Part shown: positions 16,146 to 24,350 of the stretch, piece after piece
How the letters are laid out: every line of letters starts with the position of its first letter
How positions within the stretch are numbered: the stretch's first letter is position 1
From: Rhizobium mayense
GTDB taxonomy: Bacteria; Pseudomonadota; Alphaproteobacteria; Rhizobiales; Rhizobiaceae
Assembly (NCBI RefSeq): GCF_030272705.1
Contig: NZ_JARFYM010000016.1
Location: 62,001-126,000, forward strand
Length of the DNA: 64,000 nt
Reading direction: 5' to 3'
Notes under the pieces: generated by a model
Database searches by the model: none
What the model was told of the DNA's origin: nothing
The model's input: only the letters and a program-made list of their open reading frames with translations
Made by a program: the position numbers and the translations under genes

Positions 16146-17339
16146 TCAAATACCCCTCCACCCCTCCAAAAACACTACCTTCTCCACCCCAGCAAACCGC
16201 GCGATCCGCTCCAGCTCGGCTTCCAACTTCTCCAGCCGCCCGGCCGATGCACGGACACCCGGCTCCAGCCACAAGCGCTTGACATCCAGCGTGCCCGCCT
16301 TCCGGTCAGCCTTCATGTCAATCCGGCCGATCAGACGGTCTCCTTCCAGGAGCGGGAAGACGTAATAACCGTATTCGCGCTTGGGCTCCGGCACGAAGAC
16401 CTCGATACGGTAGAAGAAGCCAAAAAGGCGTTCGGTGCGGTTGCGGTCGCGCAAGGTCGGATCGAACGGACTGAGGACGCGTATCCGCGCAGGAGCTTCG
16501 GGGAAGCTGTCGAGCATGGCCGGGAAGCCGGCGAAGGCAAAGGACGGGCGTGGCTTGCCGTCCGTGGCCGGCTCGATCAGCATTTCCGTCAGTTCGCCGC
16601 GATGCGTGTCGACCCAGATCTTTGCCTCCTGCGGCGTTACTAGGTCCCAAAAGGCGGCGATCTCGCCTGAAGTGGCGAACCCCAGGCGTTGCAAGGCAGT
16701 GCGGCAGGCCCAGTCGACGAATTCATCGTGGTCAACTTCGGGCGTGTGGAAGGCTTCCGGCAATACACGTTCGACGAGATCATAGACCTTTTGGAAGTTG
16801 GTGCGACCGGCGATGGCAAATTTGCCGGTGCGCCAGAAATATTCGAGCGCTGTCTTGTTCGGATGCCAGTTCCACCAGCCGCCGGAGGTATGATTATCGT
16901 CCTTTATCTCACGGGCCGTGATGGCGCCGTTTTTCAGCACGCGGTCATAGGTCTCTTCGAAGGCGGCTTCAAACCCCTCGCCGCGCCATTTGCGCCAGCG
17001 CTCGACGATCGCGAGCTCCTCGCGGCGGAAACGGTGCTTCCAATAGACGAAAAAGGCGCTCGGCACGATGGAAGCGTCATGCGTCCAGTTTTCAAACAGC
17101 GCTCCGTCTTTTTCGAGCAGCTCGGTCAGATGTTCGCGCCGATAGGTCTGGTTGCGCGAAAACAGGATCTGATGATGCGCCCGCTCGACGGTCGCGATGC
17201 TGTCGACCTGCACGAAGCCGATATCGTGGATCAACTGCAGCAGCCCGGCCTTGGTCAAGGCGCGGTTCGGCGGATTGGAAAGCCCCTGCTTGGTGAGGAA
17301 GACACGGCGGGCGTCGCGGTTTGAAAGCAGATTCGTCAT
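16146..17339 (-). CDS. YcaQ/AlkZ-like winged-helix DNA glycosylase
   Basis: Winged helix-turn-helix family (DUF1006) to which E. coli YcaQ and Streptomyces AlkZ belong; those proteins excise alkylated bases or unhook interstrand crosslinks. The diagnostic catalytic Q-x-D motif is visible in GFVQVDSIA (Q44-V-D46), followed by ERAHHQILFSR. Later family blocks include WTHDASIVP and LSPFDPTLRDRNR. 397 residues from ATG 17339; an in-frame ATG at 17366 is an alternative and ribosome sites do not settle it. It is divergent from bioMNY and convergent with the unknown pair. Confidence 0.83.
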   Translation of the reverse strand: MTNLLSNRDARRVFLTKQGLSNPPNRALTKAGLLQLIHDIGFVQVDSIATVERAHHQILFSRNQTYRREHLTELLEKDGALFENWTHDASIVPSAFFVYWKHRFRREELAIVERWRKWRGEGFEAAFEETYDRVLKNGAITAREIKDDNHTSGGWWNWHPNKTALEYFWRTGKFAIAGRTNFQKVYDLVERVLPEAFHTPEVDHDEFVDWACRTALQRLGFATSGEIAAFWDLVTPQEAKIWVDTHRGELTEMLIEPATDGKPRPSFAFAGFPAMLDSFPEAPARIRVLSPFDPTLRDRNRTERLFGFFYRIEVFVPEPKREYGYYVFPLLEGDRLIGRIDMKADRKAGTLDVKRLWLEPGVRASAGRLEKLEAELERIARFAGVEKVVFLEGWRGI

Positions 17340-17447
17340 ATGCCGATCATAGGCATTAATTCCCATGCTTTCAAACGGGCGTTGATTTGATAATTCCTCA
17401 TGATGAGCTATAGGACCGCGATATCAGGGTGGAACAGGGCTAGCAGC

Positions 17448-18125
17448 ATGGAAATCCGCTTCGACAATGCCGGCGTGAATTTCGGCTCGCGGCTTGCGCT
17501 TTCGCCGCTCAGCCTGACGCTGAGCGAGCGGCGCATCGGCGTGATCGGGCTCAACGGCTCCGGCAAGACGACATTTGCGCGGCTGATCAACGGACTTGCC
17601 AAACCGACGACCGGCAGGGTCACCGTAAACGGGCTAGACACCGTCACCGACGCCAAATCGGTGCTCGGCAAGGTCGGCTATATCTTCCAGTCGCCGCAGA
17701 ACCAGATCATCCTGCCGATCATTCGCGACGATATCGCCTTCGGTCTCAAGGCCCGCGGCCTCGGCCGGAGCGAGATCGAGGCCGCCGTGGACGGCATCCT
17801 CGACCGGTTCGGTGTTGGCCATCTGGCGCAACGGCGGGCGCACGAGCTTTCCGGCGGCGAGCTGCAGATGGCCGCCCTCTGCTCCGTGCTCGTTACCGGG
17901 CCAGATATCCTCATTCTCGATGAACCGACCAATCAGCTCGATCTCAGGAACAGGGCGCTGGTGCAGACAACCATTGCCGGCCTGCCGGAACACGTCATCG
18001 TCATCAGCCATGACCTGCCGCTGGTCGAGGATTTCGATCGCGTGCTGCTGTTCAATAAAGGCAGCCTCGTCGCCGATACTTCGCCCAGCGAGGCCATCAC
18101 ACGCTACAGGGAGCTGGCCGCCTGA
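17448..18125 (+). CDS. bioM: Biotin ECF transporter ATPase BioM
   Basis: ABC ATPase of the BioMNY biotin uptake system, 225 residues. Walker A GLNGSGKTT (34-42), Q-loop IFQSPQNQ, signature LSGGELQ, Walker B DILILDEP and switch His in VISHDLP are all present, the ECF-type A-component pattern. ATG 17448 is chosen because it begins the core domain. Its stop overlaps the start of bioN (TGATG), showing an operon. No obvious BioR-type box was found in the 108-nt upstream gap. Confidence 0.92.
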   Translation: MEIRFDNAGVNFGSRLALSPLSLTLSERRIGVIGLNGSGKTTFARLINGLAKPTTGRVTVNGLDTVTDAKSVLGKVGYIFQSPQNQIILPIIRDDIAFGLKARGLGRSEIEAAVDGILDRFGVGHLAQRRAHELSGGELQMAALCSVLVTGPDILILDEPTNQLDLRNRALVQTTIAGLPEHVIVISHDLPLVEDFDRVLLFNKGSLVADTSPSEAITRYRELAA

Positions 18126-18727
18126 TGCGGACGTTGCATGTCGATGCCGACACCTGGATGCACCGATTGACGCCGCGCATGAAGCTCGGCGTGCTGGCGG
18201 CTCTCGGCATCTTGTTGTTCCTGACGAACTCCCCCACGCTGCTCAGTCTTGCCGTCGTCGGCGGCGCCCTCCTCTATTTTCGCAGCGGGTTACCGATGGG
18301 CGAAGCATTGAGGCGGCTGCGGCCGGTCATTCTCACCATTATCGTCGTGGCGCTGTTCAGCCTGATCTTCAATCCCTTCCATGTCGCTGTCGTCACAGTG
18401 CTACGCCTGACCGCGCTCGTACTCTTCGCGGCCGCGGTGACGGCAACGACGTCGATCGCCGCTTTCATCGACGAGATCACGGCTCTCGCCGCGCCATTGG
18501 AAAAGATTGGCCTGCTCAAGGCTGCCGATATTGGTCTTGCGGTCGGTCTCGTCGTACGTTTCGTCCCGGAAATTCTCGACCGTTATCGCGCCATCCGAGA
18601 GGCGCATGAGGCGCGCGGGATCAAATTACGCATCACAACCGCGCTGGCGCCGCTGATCATCCTGACGCTGCGCGATGCCGACAATATCGCGGCCGCGATT
18701 GACGCCCGCGGCATTCGGCGGCATTGA
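18125..18727 (+). CDS. bioN: Biotin ECF transporter transmembrane protein BioN
   Basis: EcfT-family coupling membrane protein of 200 residues linking the ATPase BioM to the biotin-binding BioY. Several hydrophobic helices are visible (LGVLAALGILLFLTN, ILTIIVVALFSLIF). The C-terminal coupling-helix motif EAHEARGI (about 159-166) is the conserved x-R-G block of T-components, echoed by IDARGIRRH at the C-terminus. The start overlaps the bioM stop by one base. Biotin specificity is inferred from bioY downstream. Confidence 0.9.
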   Translation: MRTLHVDADTWMHRLTPRMKLGVLAALGILLFLTNSPTLLSLAVVGGALLYFRSGLPMGEALRRLRPVILTIIVVALFSLIFNPFHVAVVTVLRLTALVLFAAAVTATTSIAAFIDEITALAAPLEKIGLLKAADIGLAVGLVVRFVPEILDRYRAIREAHEARGIKLRITTALAPLIILTLRDADNIAAAIDARGIRRH

Positions 18728-18755
18728 AAAGACAGTGTTTTCGAATGGAGCCGTC

Positions 18756-19319
18756 ATGACCACTCGCGACCTCGTCCTCTCCGCGCTTTTTGCCGCCATC
18801 ATCGTGGCGCTCGGCCTGTTGCCGCCGATCTCGATCGGCATCATTCCGGTGCCGATCACGGCCCAGTCGCTCGGCGTCATGCTGGCCGGCGTGGTGCTCG
18901 GCGCAAAGCGCGGCGCGATTGCAGTGCTCATCGTTGTCGTGCTGGTGGCCATCGGTCTGCCGGTGCTGTCGGGCGGCCGCGGCGGGCTTGCAGTCTTCGT
19001 AGGTCCGACGGCCGGCTTCTTCATCGGCTGGATCTTTGCCGCCTACGTTACCGGCTATCTTTCGGAGCGGCTCGTGAAAGCCGAACAGACTGGCCTCGCC
19101 CAAGGCATCGGCTTCTTCATCGCTTCTGTGATCGGCGGCGTCGTGGTTCTCTACGCCTTCGGCATTGCCTGGCTCGCGATTGCCGCCAATATCGGCTTCA
19201 CCAAAGCGTTCCTGGGGTCGATGGGTTTCGTTCCGGGCGATCTCGTCAAGGCTGTCGTCGCCGCCCTCGTCGGCCGTGCCGTCATGGTCGGCTATCCCCT
19301 GCTGCCGCAGCGGAGCTGA
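18756..19319 (+). CDS. bioY: Biotin-binding S-component BioY
   Basis: Substrate-capture membrane protein of the biotin ECF transporter, 187 residues with about six hydrophobic helices. Family landmarks: PVPITAQSLGVMLAGVVLG (about 29-47), LPVLSGGRGGLAVFVGPTAGF, and a C-terminal FVPGDLVKAVVAAL. ATG 18756 follows ATGGAG. Some BioY proteins transport biotin alone, but the adjacent bioMN implies the full three-part transporter. Confidence 0.93.
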   Translation: MTTRDLVLSALFAAIIVALGLLPPISIGIIPVPITAQSLGVMLAGVVLGAKRGAIAVLIVVVLVAIGLPVLSGGRGGLAVFVGPTAGFFIGWIFAAYVTGYLSERLVKAEQTGLAQGIGFFIASVIGGVVVLYAFGIAWLAIAANIGFTKAFLGSMGFVPGDLVKAVVAALVGRAVMVGYPLLPQRS

Positions 19320-19320
19320 G

Positions 19321-19355
19321 CAAAAAGCGGTTTTCGCACAGGATCGTGATCGGCT
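19321..19355. repeat. Rhizobial intergenic palindromic repeat, copy 2 (partial)
   Basis: Directly after bioY. On the minus strand it reads GATCCTGTGCGAAAACCGC then CTTTTT, closely matching the element at 54684-54747 (GATCCTGTCCGAAAACCGC...CTTTTT). It lies between convergent genes. Confidence 0.55.
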
Positions 19356-19361
19356 AAGACG

Positions 19362-19763
19362 CTAGTCCAGATACTTGTAGAGCCAGTCGCGGGTATCTTC
19401 CGGCAGCGCCACGGGATCGTGTTCCTCGCCGCGCACGGCCAACCAGAGGATTTCCACCTCCGCCGCCAGTTCGTTGCCGGTTTCGACCATGACGAGGAAG
19501 CCGATGGACTTGCCGCCGATCTTGTTGACGCTGACCGAAAAGCGGGCGAGATCGTCATAGCGCAGCGCCCGGTGCAGCGAGCAGGAGGCTTTGGTGGCGA
19601 TATAGGTGGGCTCGTCATTGACCAGCGGCCGGGCGCGCCAGAATTTCGACAATGCGGTTTCCGCCTGAGAGATGTATGAGGCGATGAACATCTGCCCGTG
19701 CCTGTCGACATCGCGAGGCGGCACTCGCATCTCGATGACATCGGATCGTTCTACACTCATCAT
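19362..19763 (-). CDS. Hotdog-fold acyl-CoA thioesterase-like protein
   Basis: A 133-residue protein of the 4-hydroxybenzoyl-CoA thioesterase superfamily. RVPPRDVDRHGQMFIASYIS (about residues 12-31) is the typical Asp-containing active-site strand and helix start; the central hotdog helix and the beta strands FSVSVNKIGGKSIGFLVMV follow. Members hydrolyse acyl-CoA or acyl-ACP thioesters; substrate unknown. ATG 19763 or 19760 or a GTG at 19766 could be the start. It is divergent from the deacetylase gene across 169 nt. Confidence 0.72.
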   Translation of the reverse strand: MMSVERSDVIEMRVPPRDVDRHGQMFIASYISQAETALSKFWRARPLVNDEPTYIATKASCSLHRALRYDDLARFSVSVNKIGGKSIGFLVMVETGNELAAEVEILWLAVRGEEHDPVALPEDTRDWLYKYLD

Positions 19764-19932
19764 CACGCAAAACCCTGGCCGGCGCGGCTCGCACCTTAAC
19801 GAAAGCTTAACATCGCGCCCCAGGAAGTAAACGGGCCGTCACCCAACGTGGTTAAGATGGATTGTTGACATTATGGTGATACTGCCCATGTCCCTGTAGC
19901 AGACGTCACATCCCGTCTATAGATTTGGTTTC

Positions 19933-20874
19933 ATGAGCACACGTCTTTACGAGCACCCCATCTTCCTGGAACACCTCACCCCTCCGGGTCATCCGGAGAG
20001 GCCGGACCGGCTGCGGTCGCTGAATATCGCGCTGGAGCATCCGAACTTCGAGCGGCTGGACCGGCGCAAGGCGCCGCTCGCCAATGAGGACGCCGTTCTG
20101 CTCGCCCATCCGGAAGAGCATTTGACCTTCGTCCTGCGCTCGATTCCCGATAGCGGAGACGAGGGCGAAATCAACCAGCTCGAAGCCGACACCTATGCCA
20201 GCCCGAAGACGCTGCAGGCGGTGCTGCACGGCGTCGGTGCGGCAATGGCGGCGGTCGACGACGTGTTCTCGGGTGCAGCCGACAACGTCTTCGTCGCGGC
20301 CCGTCCGCCTGGGCACCATGCCGAGAAGACCAAGGCCATGGGTTTCTGCTTCTTCAACAACGTGGCGATCGCCGCCCGCCATGCCCAGAAGGTTCACGGG
20401 GCCGAGCGTGTCGCCATCGTCGATTGGGACGTGCATCACGGCAACGGCACGCAGGACATTTTCTGGGACGACCCGTCGGTGCTCTTCTGTTCCACGCACC
20501 AAATGCCGCTCTACCCCGGCACCGGTAAAAAGGACGAGCGCGGCACGCACAATACCATCGTCAACGCGCCGCTTTCCCCCAATACCGGCGGCGACCATTT
20601 CAGGGAGGCCTTCAAATCGCGTGTCCTGCCGGCGCTCGATGATTTCCGCCCCGACCTTATCATCATCTCCGCCGGCTTCGACGCCCATCATCGCGATCCC
20701 CTGGCGCAACTGAACCTGACCGGCGAGGATTTCGACTGGGCGACCGGGCGTATCCTGGAGGCTGCCGACCGCAGCGCCAAGAACCGGGTCGTCAGCCTGC
20801 TCGAAGGCGGCTATGATCTGGAAGGCCTCGCCGAATCGGCGGGCTTGCATATTCTGCGCATGATGAAGGGTTGA
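19933..20874 (+). CDS. Histone deacetylase/acetoin-utilisation family deacetylase
   Basis: A 313-residue zinc deacetylase of the class II HDAC/AcuC/acetylpolyamine amidohydrolase family. Active-site blocks are visible: RPPGHHAEKTKAMGFCFFNN (tandem His), IVDWDVHHGNGTQ (zinc Asp and His), SAGFDAHHRDPLAQ and LEGGYDLEGL. Bacterial members deacetylate polyamines or proteins. xseB starts 3 nt after its stop, so the two are likely co-transcribed, as in other rhizobia as I recall. Confidence 0.9.
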   Translation: MSTRLYEHPIFLEHLTPPGHPERPDRLRSLNIALEHPNFERLDRRKAPLANEDAVLLAHPEEHLTFVLRSIPDSGDEGEINQLEADTYASPKTLQAVLHGVGAAMAAVDDVFSGAADNVFVAARPPGHHAEKTKAMGFCFFNNVAIAARHAQKVHGAERVAIVDWDVHHGNGTQDIFWDDPSVLFCSTHQMPLYPGTGKKDERGTHNTIVNAPLSPNTGGDHFREAFKSRVLPALDDFRPDLIIISAGFDAHHRDPLAQLNLTGEDFDWATGRILEAADRSAKNRVVSLLEGGYDLEGLAESAGLHILRMMKG

Positions 20875-20876
20875 CG

Positions 20877-21128
20877 ATGAGCGAAAACGCCAAAGTGGAT
20901 GTGTCCGGCTATTCCTTCGAAAAGGCCGTAGCGGAGCTCGAAAGCATCGTTGCGCGGCTGGAACGCGGCGACGTGGCGCTCGACGAATCCATCGCCATCT
21001 ACGAGCGCGGTGAAGCGCTGAAGAAGCATTGCGAAGCCCTGCTCTCCACAGCCGAGAACCGCATCGAGAAGATCAGGCTCGACCGAGCCGGCAAGCCGCA
21101 GGGGACGGAGCCGCTGGACGGACAGTAA
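20877..21128 (+). CDS. xseB: Exodeoxyribonuclease VII small subunit
   Basis: An 83-residue helical subunit that assembles with XseA into exonuclease VII, which degrades single-stranded DNA from both ends. The XseB signature FEKAVAELESIVARLERGDV with the following LDESIAIYERGEALKKHCE is clear. ATG 20877 gives the normal N-terminus. The 231-nt gap after it (21129-21359) contains no gene I can support. Confidence 0.95.
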   Translation: MSENAKVDVSGYSFEKAVAELESIVARLERGDVALDESIAIYERGEALKKHCEALLSTAENRIEKIRLDRAGKPQGTEPLDGQ

Positions 21129-21359
21129 GACACCACCCTCGACAGGAGGCCGTGCTCGCCGCATTGAGCAAGAAGGCGCCTGGGCACCCTGCCACGACGG
21201 CGGATGCTAGATATTGGGGAGCAAAGCAGGCGATGATGCAGCCCATCGGCTCACGCTCTTTCGGCAGCCAAGCCACAGGTTGCGGTATCCCGGCAGCTCC
21301 GGCTATCGCTCATTCCTCTTTCCGGCTAAGTTAATCCGCAACTCAATGGAGATCCCGCC

Positions 21360-22283
21360 ATGTCCTTCTTTCCTGGCAAAGATCCACTGCCCGGCGACGC
21401 TTTCGCCTGTGACGCGATCGAGCATCTCATTATTCCGCGCACCAGCGATCTTGGCGGATTCTTCGTGCGCCGCGCGCTTCCGAGCAGCCGGCGGCGGCTG
21501 GTCGGACCGTTCATCTTTTTCGACCGCATGGGCCCCGCGGTGCTCAGGCCCGGCGAAGCACTGGATGTGAGGCCGCATCCGCATATTGGCCTATCGACCG
21601 TGACCTATCTTTTTGACGGGGAAATCCGCCACATGGATAGCCTGGGCACGGAAAAGGTCATTCGTCCCGGCGACATCAATCTGATGACGGCTGGGCGCGG
21701 CATCGTGCATTCCGAGCGCACGCCGCAAAATCTGCGCGATCATCCATTCGCCATGTCCGGCCTGCAGACGTGGCTCGCCCTGCCCGACGACAAGGAGGAG
21801 ATCGACCCTTCCTTCGCCCATACGGAAAAAGACGAAATGCCGACCATCGCCGATGGCGGCGTGACCGGGCGCGTCGTGATCGGCAGTTTCGAAGGCCTCA
21901 AATCGCCGGTAAGGTCTTTCTCAGACACACTTTACGTCGATCTGCAGCTTCAGCCCGGCACGAAGTTTCCATTCGGCGCGGGACATGAGGAGCGCGCGGC
22001 TTATATTCTCTCCGGCTCGCTCATCGTTGCGGGCGACCGTTTCGAGCAGGATCAGCTCCTTGTCTTCCGCCCCGGCGACGCCATCACCCTGGAGACGGCC
22101 GAAAATGGCTGTCATCTTATGCTTTTTGGTGGTGCAGCGCTCAATTCGAAGCGCTATATCTGGTGGAATTTCGTCTCGTCTTCCAAGGAACGCATCGAAA
22201 AGGCCAAGGAAGAATGGCGCACCGGCCGCTTCGACATCGTGCCGGGAGACGAGGAAGAGTTTATTCCTTTGCCGGAAAGCTAA
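21360..22283 (+). CDS. Pirin family protein
   Basis: A bicupin pirin of 307 residues. Metal-binding His motifs are visible in the N-terminal cupin: DVRPHPHIGLSTVTYLFDG and GRGIVHSE. The C-terminal cupin runs from about 175 to 285 (GAGHEERAAYILSGSLIV). Bacterial pirins have been linked to quercetin 2,3-dioxygenase activity or transcription and metabolic regulation; the role here is unknown. ATG 21360 follows GGAGATCC. It stands alone upstream of dxs. Confidence 0.9.
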   Translation: MSFFPGKDPLPGDAFACDAIEHLIIPRTSDLGGFFVRRALPSSRRRLVGPFIFFDRMGPAVLRPGEALDVRPHPHIGLSTVTYLFDGEIRHMDSLGTEKVIRPGDINLMTAGRGIVHSERTPQNLRDHPFAMSGLQTWLALPDDKEEIDPSFAHTEKDEMPTIADGGVTGRVVIGSFEGLKSPVRSFSDTLYVDLQLQPGTKFPFGAGHEERAAYILSGSLIVAGDRFEQDQLLVFRPGDAITLETAENGCHLMLFGGAALNSKRYIWWNFVSSSKERIEKAKEEWRTGRFDIVPGDEEEFIPLPES

Positions 22284-22408
22284 CGAGTTCATAACAATGC
22301 CAAATGTTTCTTGTTCAGGAACTCCTTGAATTCGGCGCCTTTTGCCGCAATCTGTTTTGAGATAAAGGCGGGCTGCCGCCCAAGAATAGCAAGAAAGAGG
22401 CTTCAGCC

Positions 22409-24325
22409 TTGACACACATGCCAGAGACACCCCTGCTGGACCAGGTCCAATATCCTTCCGACCTGCGAAAGCTGGAGGACCGGGACTTGCCGCAACTTGC
22501 CCGCGAGCTCCGCGACGAGATGATCGATGCGGTATCGCGCACGGGTGGACATCTGGGCGCCGGCCTCGGCGTCGTCGAACTCACCATTGCCATTCACAAT
22601 GTCTTCGACACGCCCAATGATCGCCTGATCTTCGACGTCGGCCATCAGTGTTATCCGCACAAGATCCTGACCGGTCGCCGCGAGCGCATCCGCACGCTGC
22701 GCCAGGAAGACGGGCTTTCCGGCTTCACTCGCCGCGCGGAGAGCGAATACGATCCCTTCGGCGCCGCACATTCTTCCACGTCGATCTCCGCCGGCCTCGG
22801 CATGGCGGTCGCCGCGGAACTCGACAAGACCGATCGCCGCGTCATCGCGGTCATCGGCGACGGCGCGATGTCGGCCGGCATGGCCTATGAGGCGCTGAAC
22901 AATGCCGGCGCCCTCGACGCCCGGCTGATCGTCATCCTCAATGACAACGACATGTCGATCGCACCGCCGACCGGGGCCATGAGCGCCTATCTCGCCCGCC
23001 TCGCCTCGGGCCGCACCTATATGGGCTTTCGCGATTTCGGCAAGAAGCTGACCGCCTACCTCGGCAAGAATGTCGACCGCGCCATTACCCGCGCCGTCGA
23101 ACATGCGCGGGGCTACGTCACCGGCGGGACGATGTTCGAAGAGATGGGCTTCTATCACATCGGCCCGATCGACGGCCATTCCTTCGATCACCTGCTGCCG
23201 GTCCTGCGTAATGTACGGGACCATGCACAAGGCCCGGTGCTGATCCATGTCGTGACGCAAAAGGGCAAGGGCTACGCCCCTGCCGAAGCGGCGGCGGACA
23301 AATATCACGGCGTCAACAAGTTCGACGTCATCACCGGCGCCCAGGCCAAGGTCAAGCCGAACGCACCGAGCTACACCAGCGTCTTTGCCGATGCCCTCGT
23401 GCAGGAAGCCATGCTGGACGAGAAGATCGTCGGCATCACGGCCGCCATGCCGAACGGAACCGGCCTCGACAAGCTGCAGGAATTTTTCCCCACCCGCTGT
23501 TTCGATGTCGGCATTGCCGAACAGCATGCCGTCACCTTTGCGGCAGGCCTCGCCGCCGAGGGGTTCAAGCCATTTGCTGCACTCTATTCCACCTTCCTGC
23601 AACGCGCCTATGACCAGGTGGTGCATGATGTCGCGATCCAGGGTCTGCCGGTGCGCTTCCCGATCGACCGCGCGGGTTTCGTCGGCGCGGACGGACCGAC
23701 CCATGCCGGCTCCTTCGACACGGCCTTTCTCGCTACCCTGCCCGGCTTCGTAGTCATGGCCGCCTCCGACGAGGCGGAGCTGAAGCACATGGTGCGCACG
23801 GCTGCCGCCTACGATCTTGGCCCGATCTCCTTCCGCTACCCACGCGGCGAAGGTGTCGGCATCGAGCTGCCCGAGCGCGGTGAAATTCTTCAGATCGGCA
23901 AGGGCCGCATTGTCAAGCAGGGATCGAAAGTGGCGTTGCTGTCCTTCGGCACGCGTCTGGCCGACAGCCTCGCCGCCGCGGAAGATCTCGACGCTGCCGG
24001 ACTGCCGACCACGGTCGCGGACGCTCGCTTCGCCAAGCCGCTGGACCGCGATCTCATCCGCCAGCTTGCCAGCCACCACGAGGTACTGATCACCATTGAG
24101 GAAGGCTCGGTCGGCGGCTTCGGCAGCCACGTCATGCAATTCCTCGCCACCGAAGGACTGCTCGACAACGGCCTGAAGATCCGCACGCTGGTGATGCCGG
24201 ACATCTGGATGGAACAGGCCAAGCCGGAGGTCATGAACGCGAAAGCCGGCCTCGACCGGGCCGGTATCGTGCAGACGGTGTTCAAGGCGCTGGGTCGCAG
24301 CCGCATCATCGAGGCGGCTGGTTAA
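22409..24325 (+). CDS. dxs: 1-deoxy-D-xylulose-5-phosphate synthase
   Basis: First enzyme of the non-mevalonate isoprenoid pathway, joining pyruvate and glyceraldehyde-3-phosphate using thiamine diphosphate. 638 residues, the normal length. The TPP motif region VIGDGAMSAGMAYEALNNAG, the pyrimidine-domain catalytic Glu in VGIAEQHAVTFAAGLAAEG and the transketolase C-domain are visible. A TTG start at 22409 is chosen over ATG 22418 because AAGAAAGAGG sits 8 nt before the TTG. It is the last core gene before the monooxygenase island. Confidence 0.96.
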   Translation: MTHMPETPLLDQVQYPSDLRKLEDRDLPQLARELRDEMIDAVSRTGGHLGAGLGVVELTIAIHNVFDTPNDRLIFDVGHQCYPHKILTGRRERIRTLRQEDGLSGFTRRAESEYDPFGAAHSSTSISAGLGMAVAAELDKTDRRVIAVIGDGAMSAGMAYEALNNAGALDARLIVILNDNDMSIAPPTGAMSAYLARLASGRTYMGFRDFGKKLTAYLGKNVDRAITRAVEHARGYVTGGTMFEEMGFYHIGPIDGHSFDHLLPVLRNVRDHAQGPVLIHVVTQKGKGYAPAEAAADKYHGVNKFDVITGAQAKVKPNAPSYTSVFADALVQEAMLDEKIVGITAAMPNGTGLDKLQEFFPTRCFDVGIAEQHAVTFAAGLAAEGFKPFAALYSTFLQRAYDQVVHDVAIQGLPVRFPIDRAGFVGADGPTHAGSFDTAFLATLPGFVVMAASDEAELKHMVRTAAAYDLGPISFRYPRGEGVGIELPERGEILQIGKGRIVKQGSKVALLSFGTRLADSLAAAEDLDAAGLPTTVADARFAKPLDRDLIRQLASHHEVLITIEEGSVGGFGSHVMQFLATEGLLDNGLKIRTLVMPDIWMEQAKPEVMNAKAGLDRAGIVQTVFKALGRSRIIEAAG

Positions 24326-24350
24326 GGGCGGTTCCTATTGGCGCGGGCGC

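Noticed and set aside
17340..17447. BioR-type operator before bioM
   Set aside because: Searched for a TTATAGATATAA-like palindrome; nothing close enough is present.
21129..21359. Possible small gene between xseB and pirin (GTG after AGGAGG at about 21144)
   Set aside because: The ribosome site is only about 2 nt from the GTG, and the peptide shows no domain or coding-like composition.
22403..24139. 578-codon open frame antisense to dxs
   Set aside because: Shadow of the GC-rich dxs coding sequence; no ribosome site, no family motifs, while dxs is unambiguous on the other strand.
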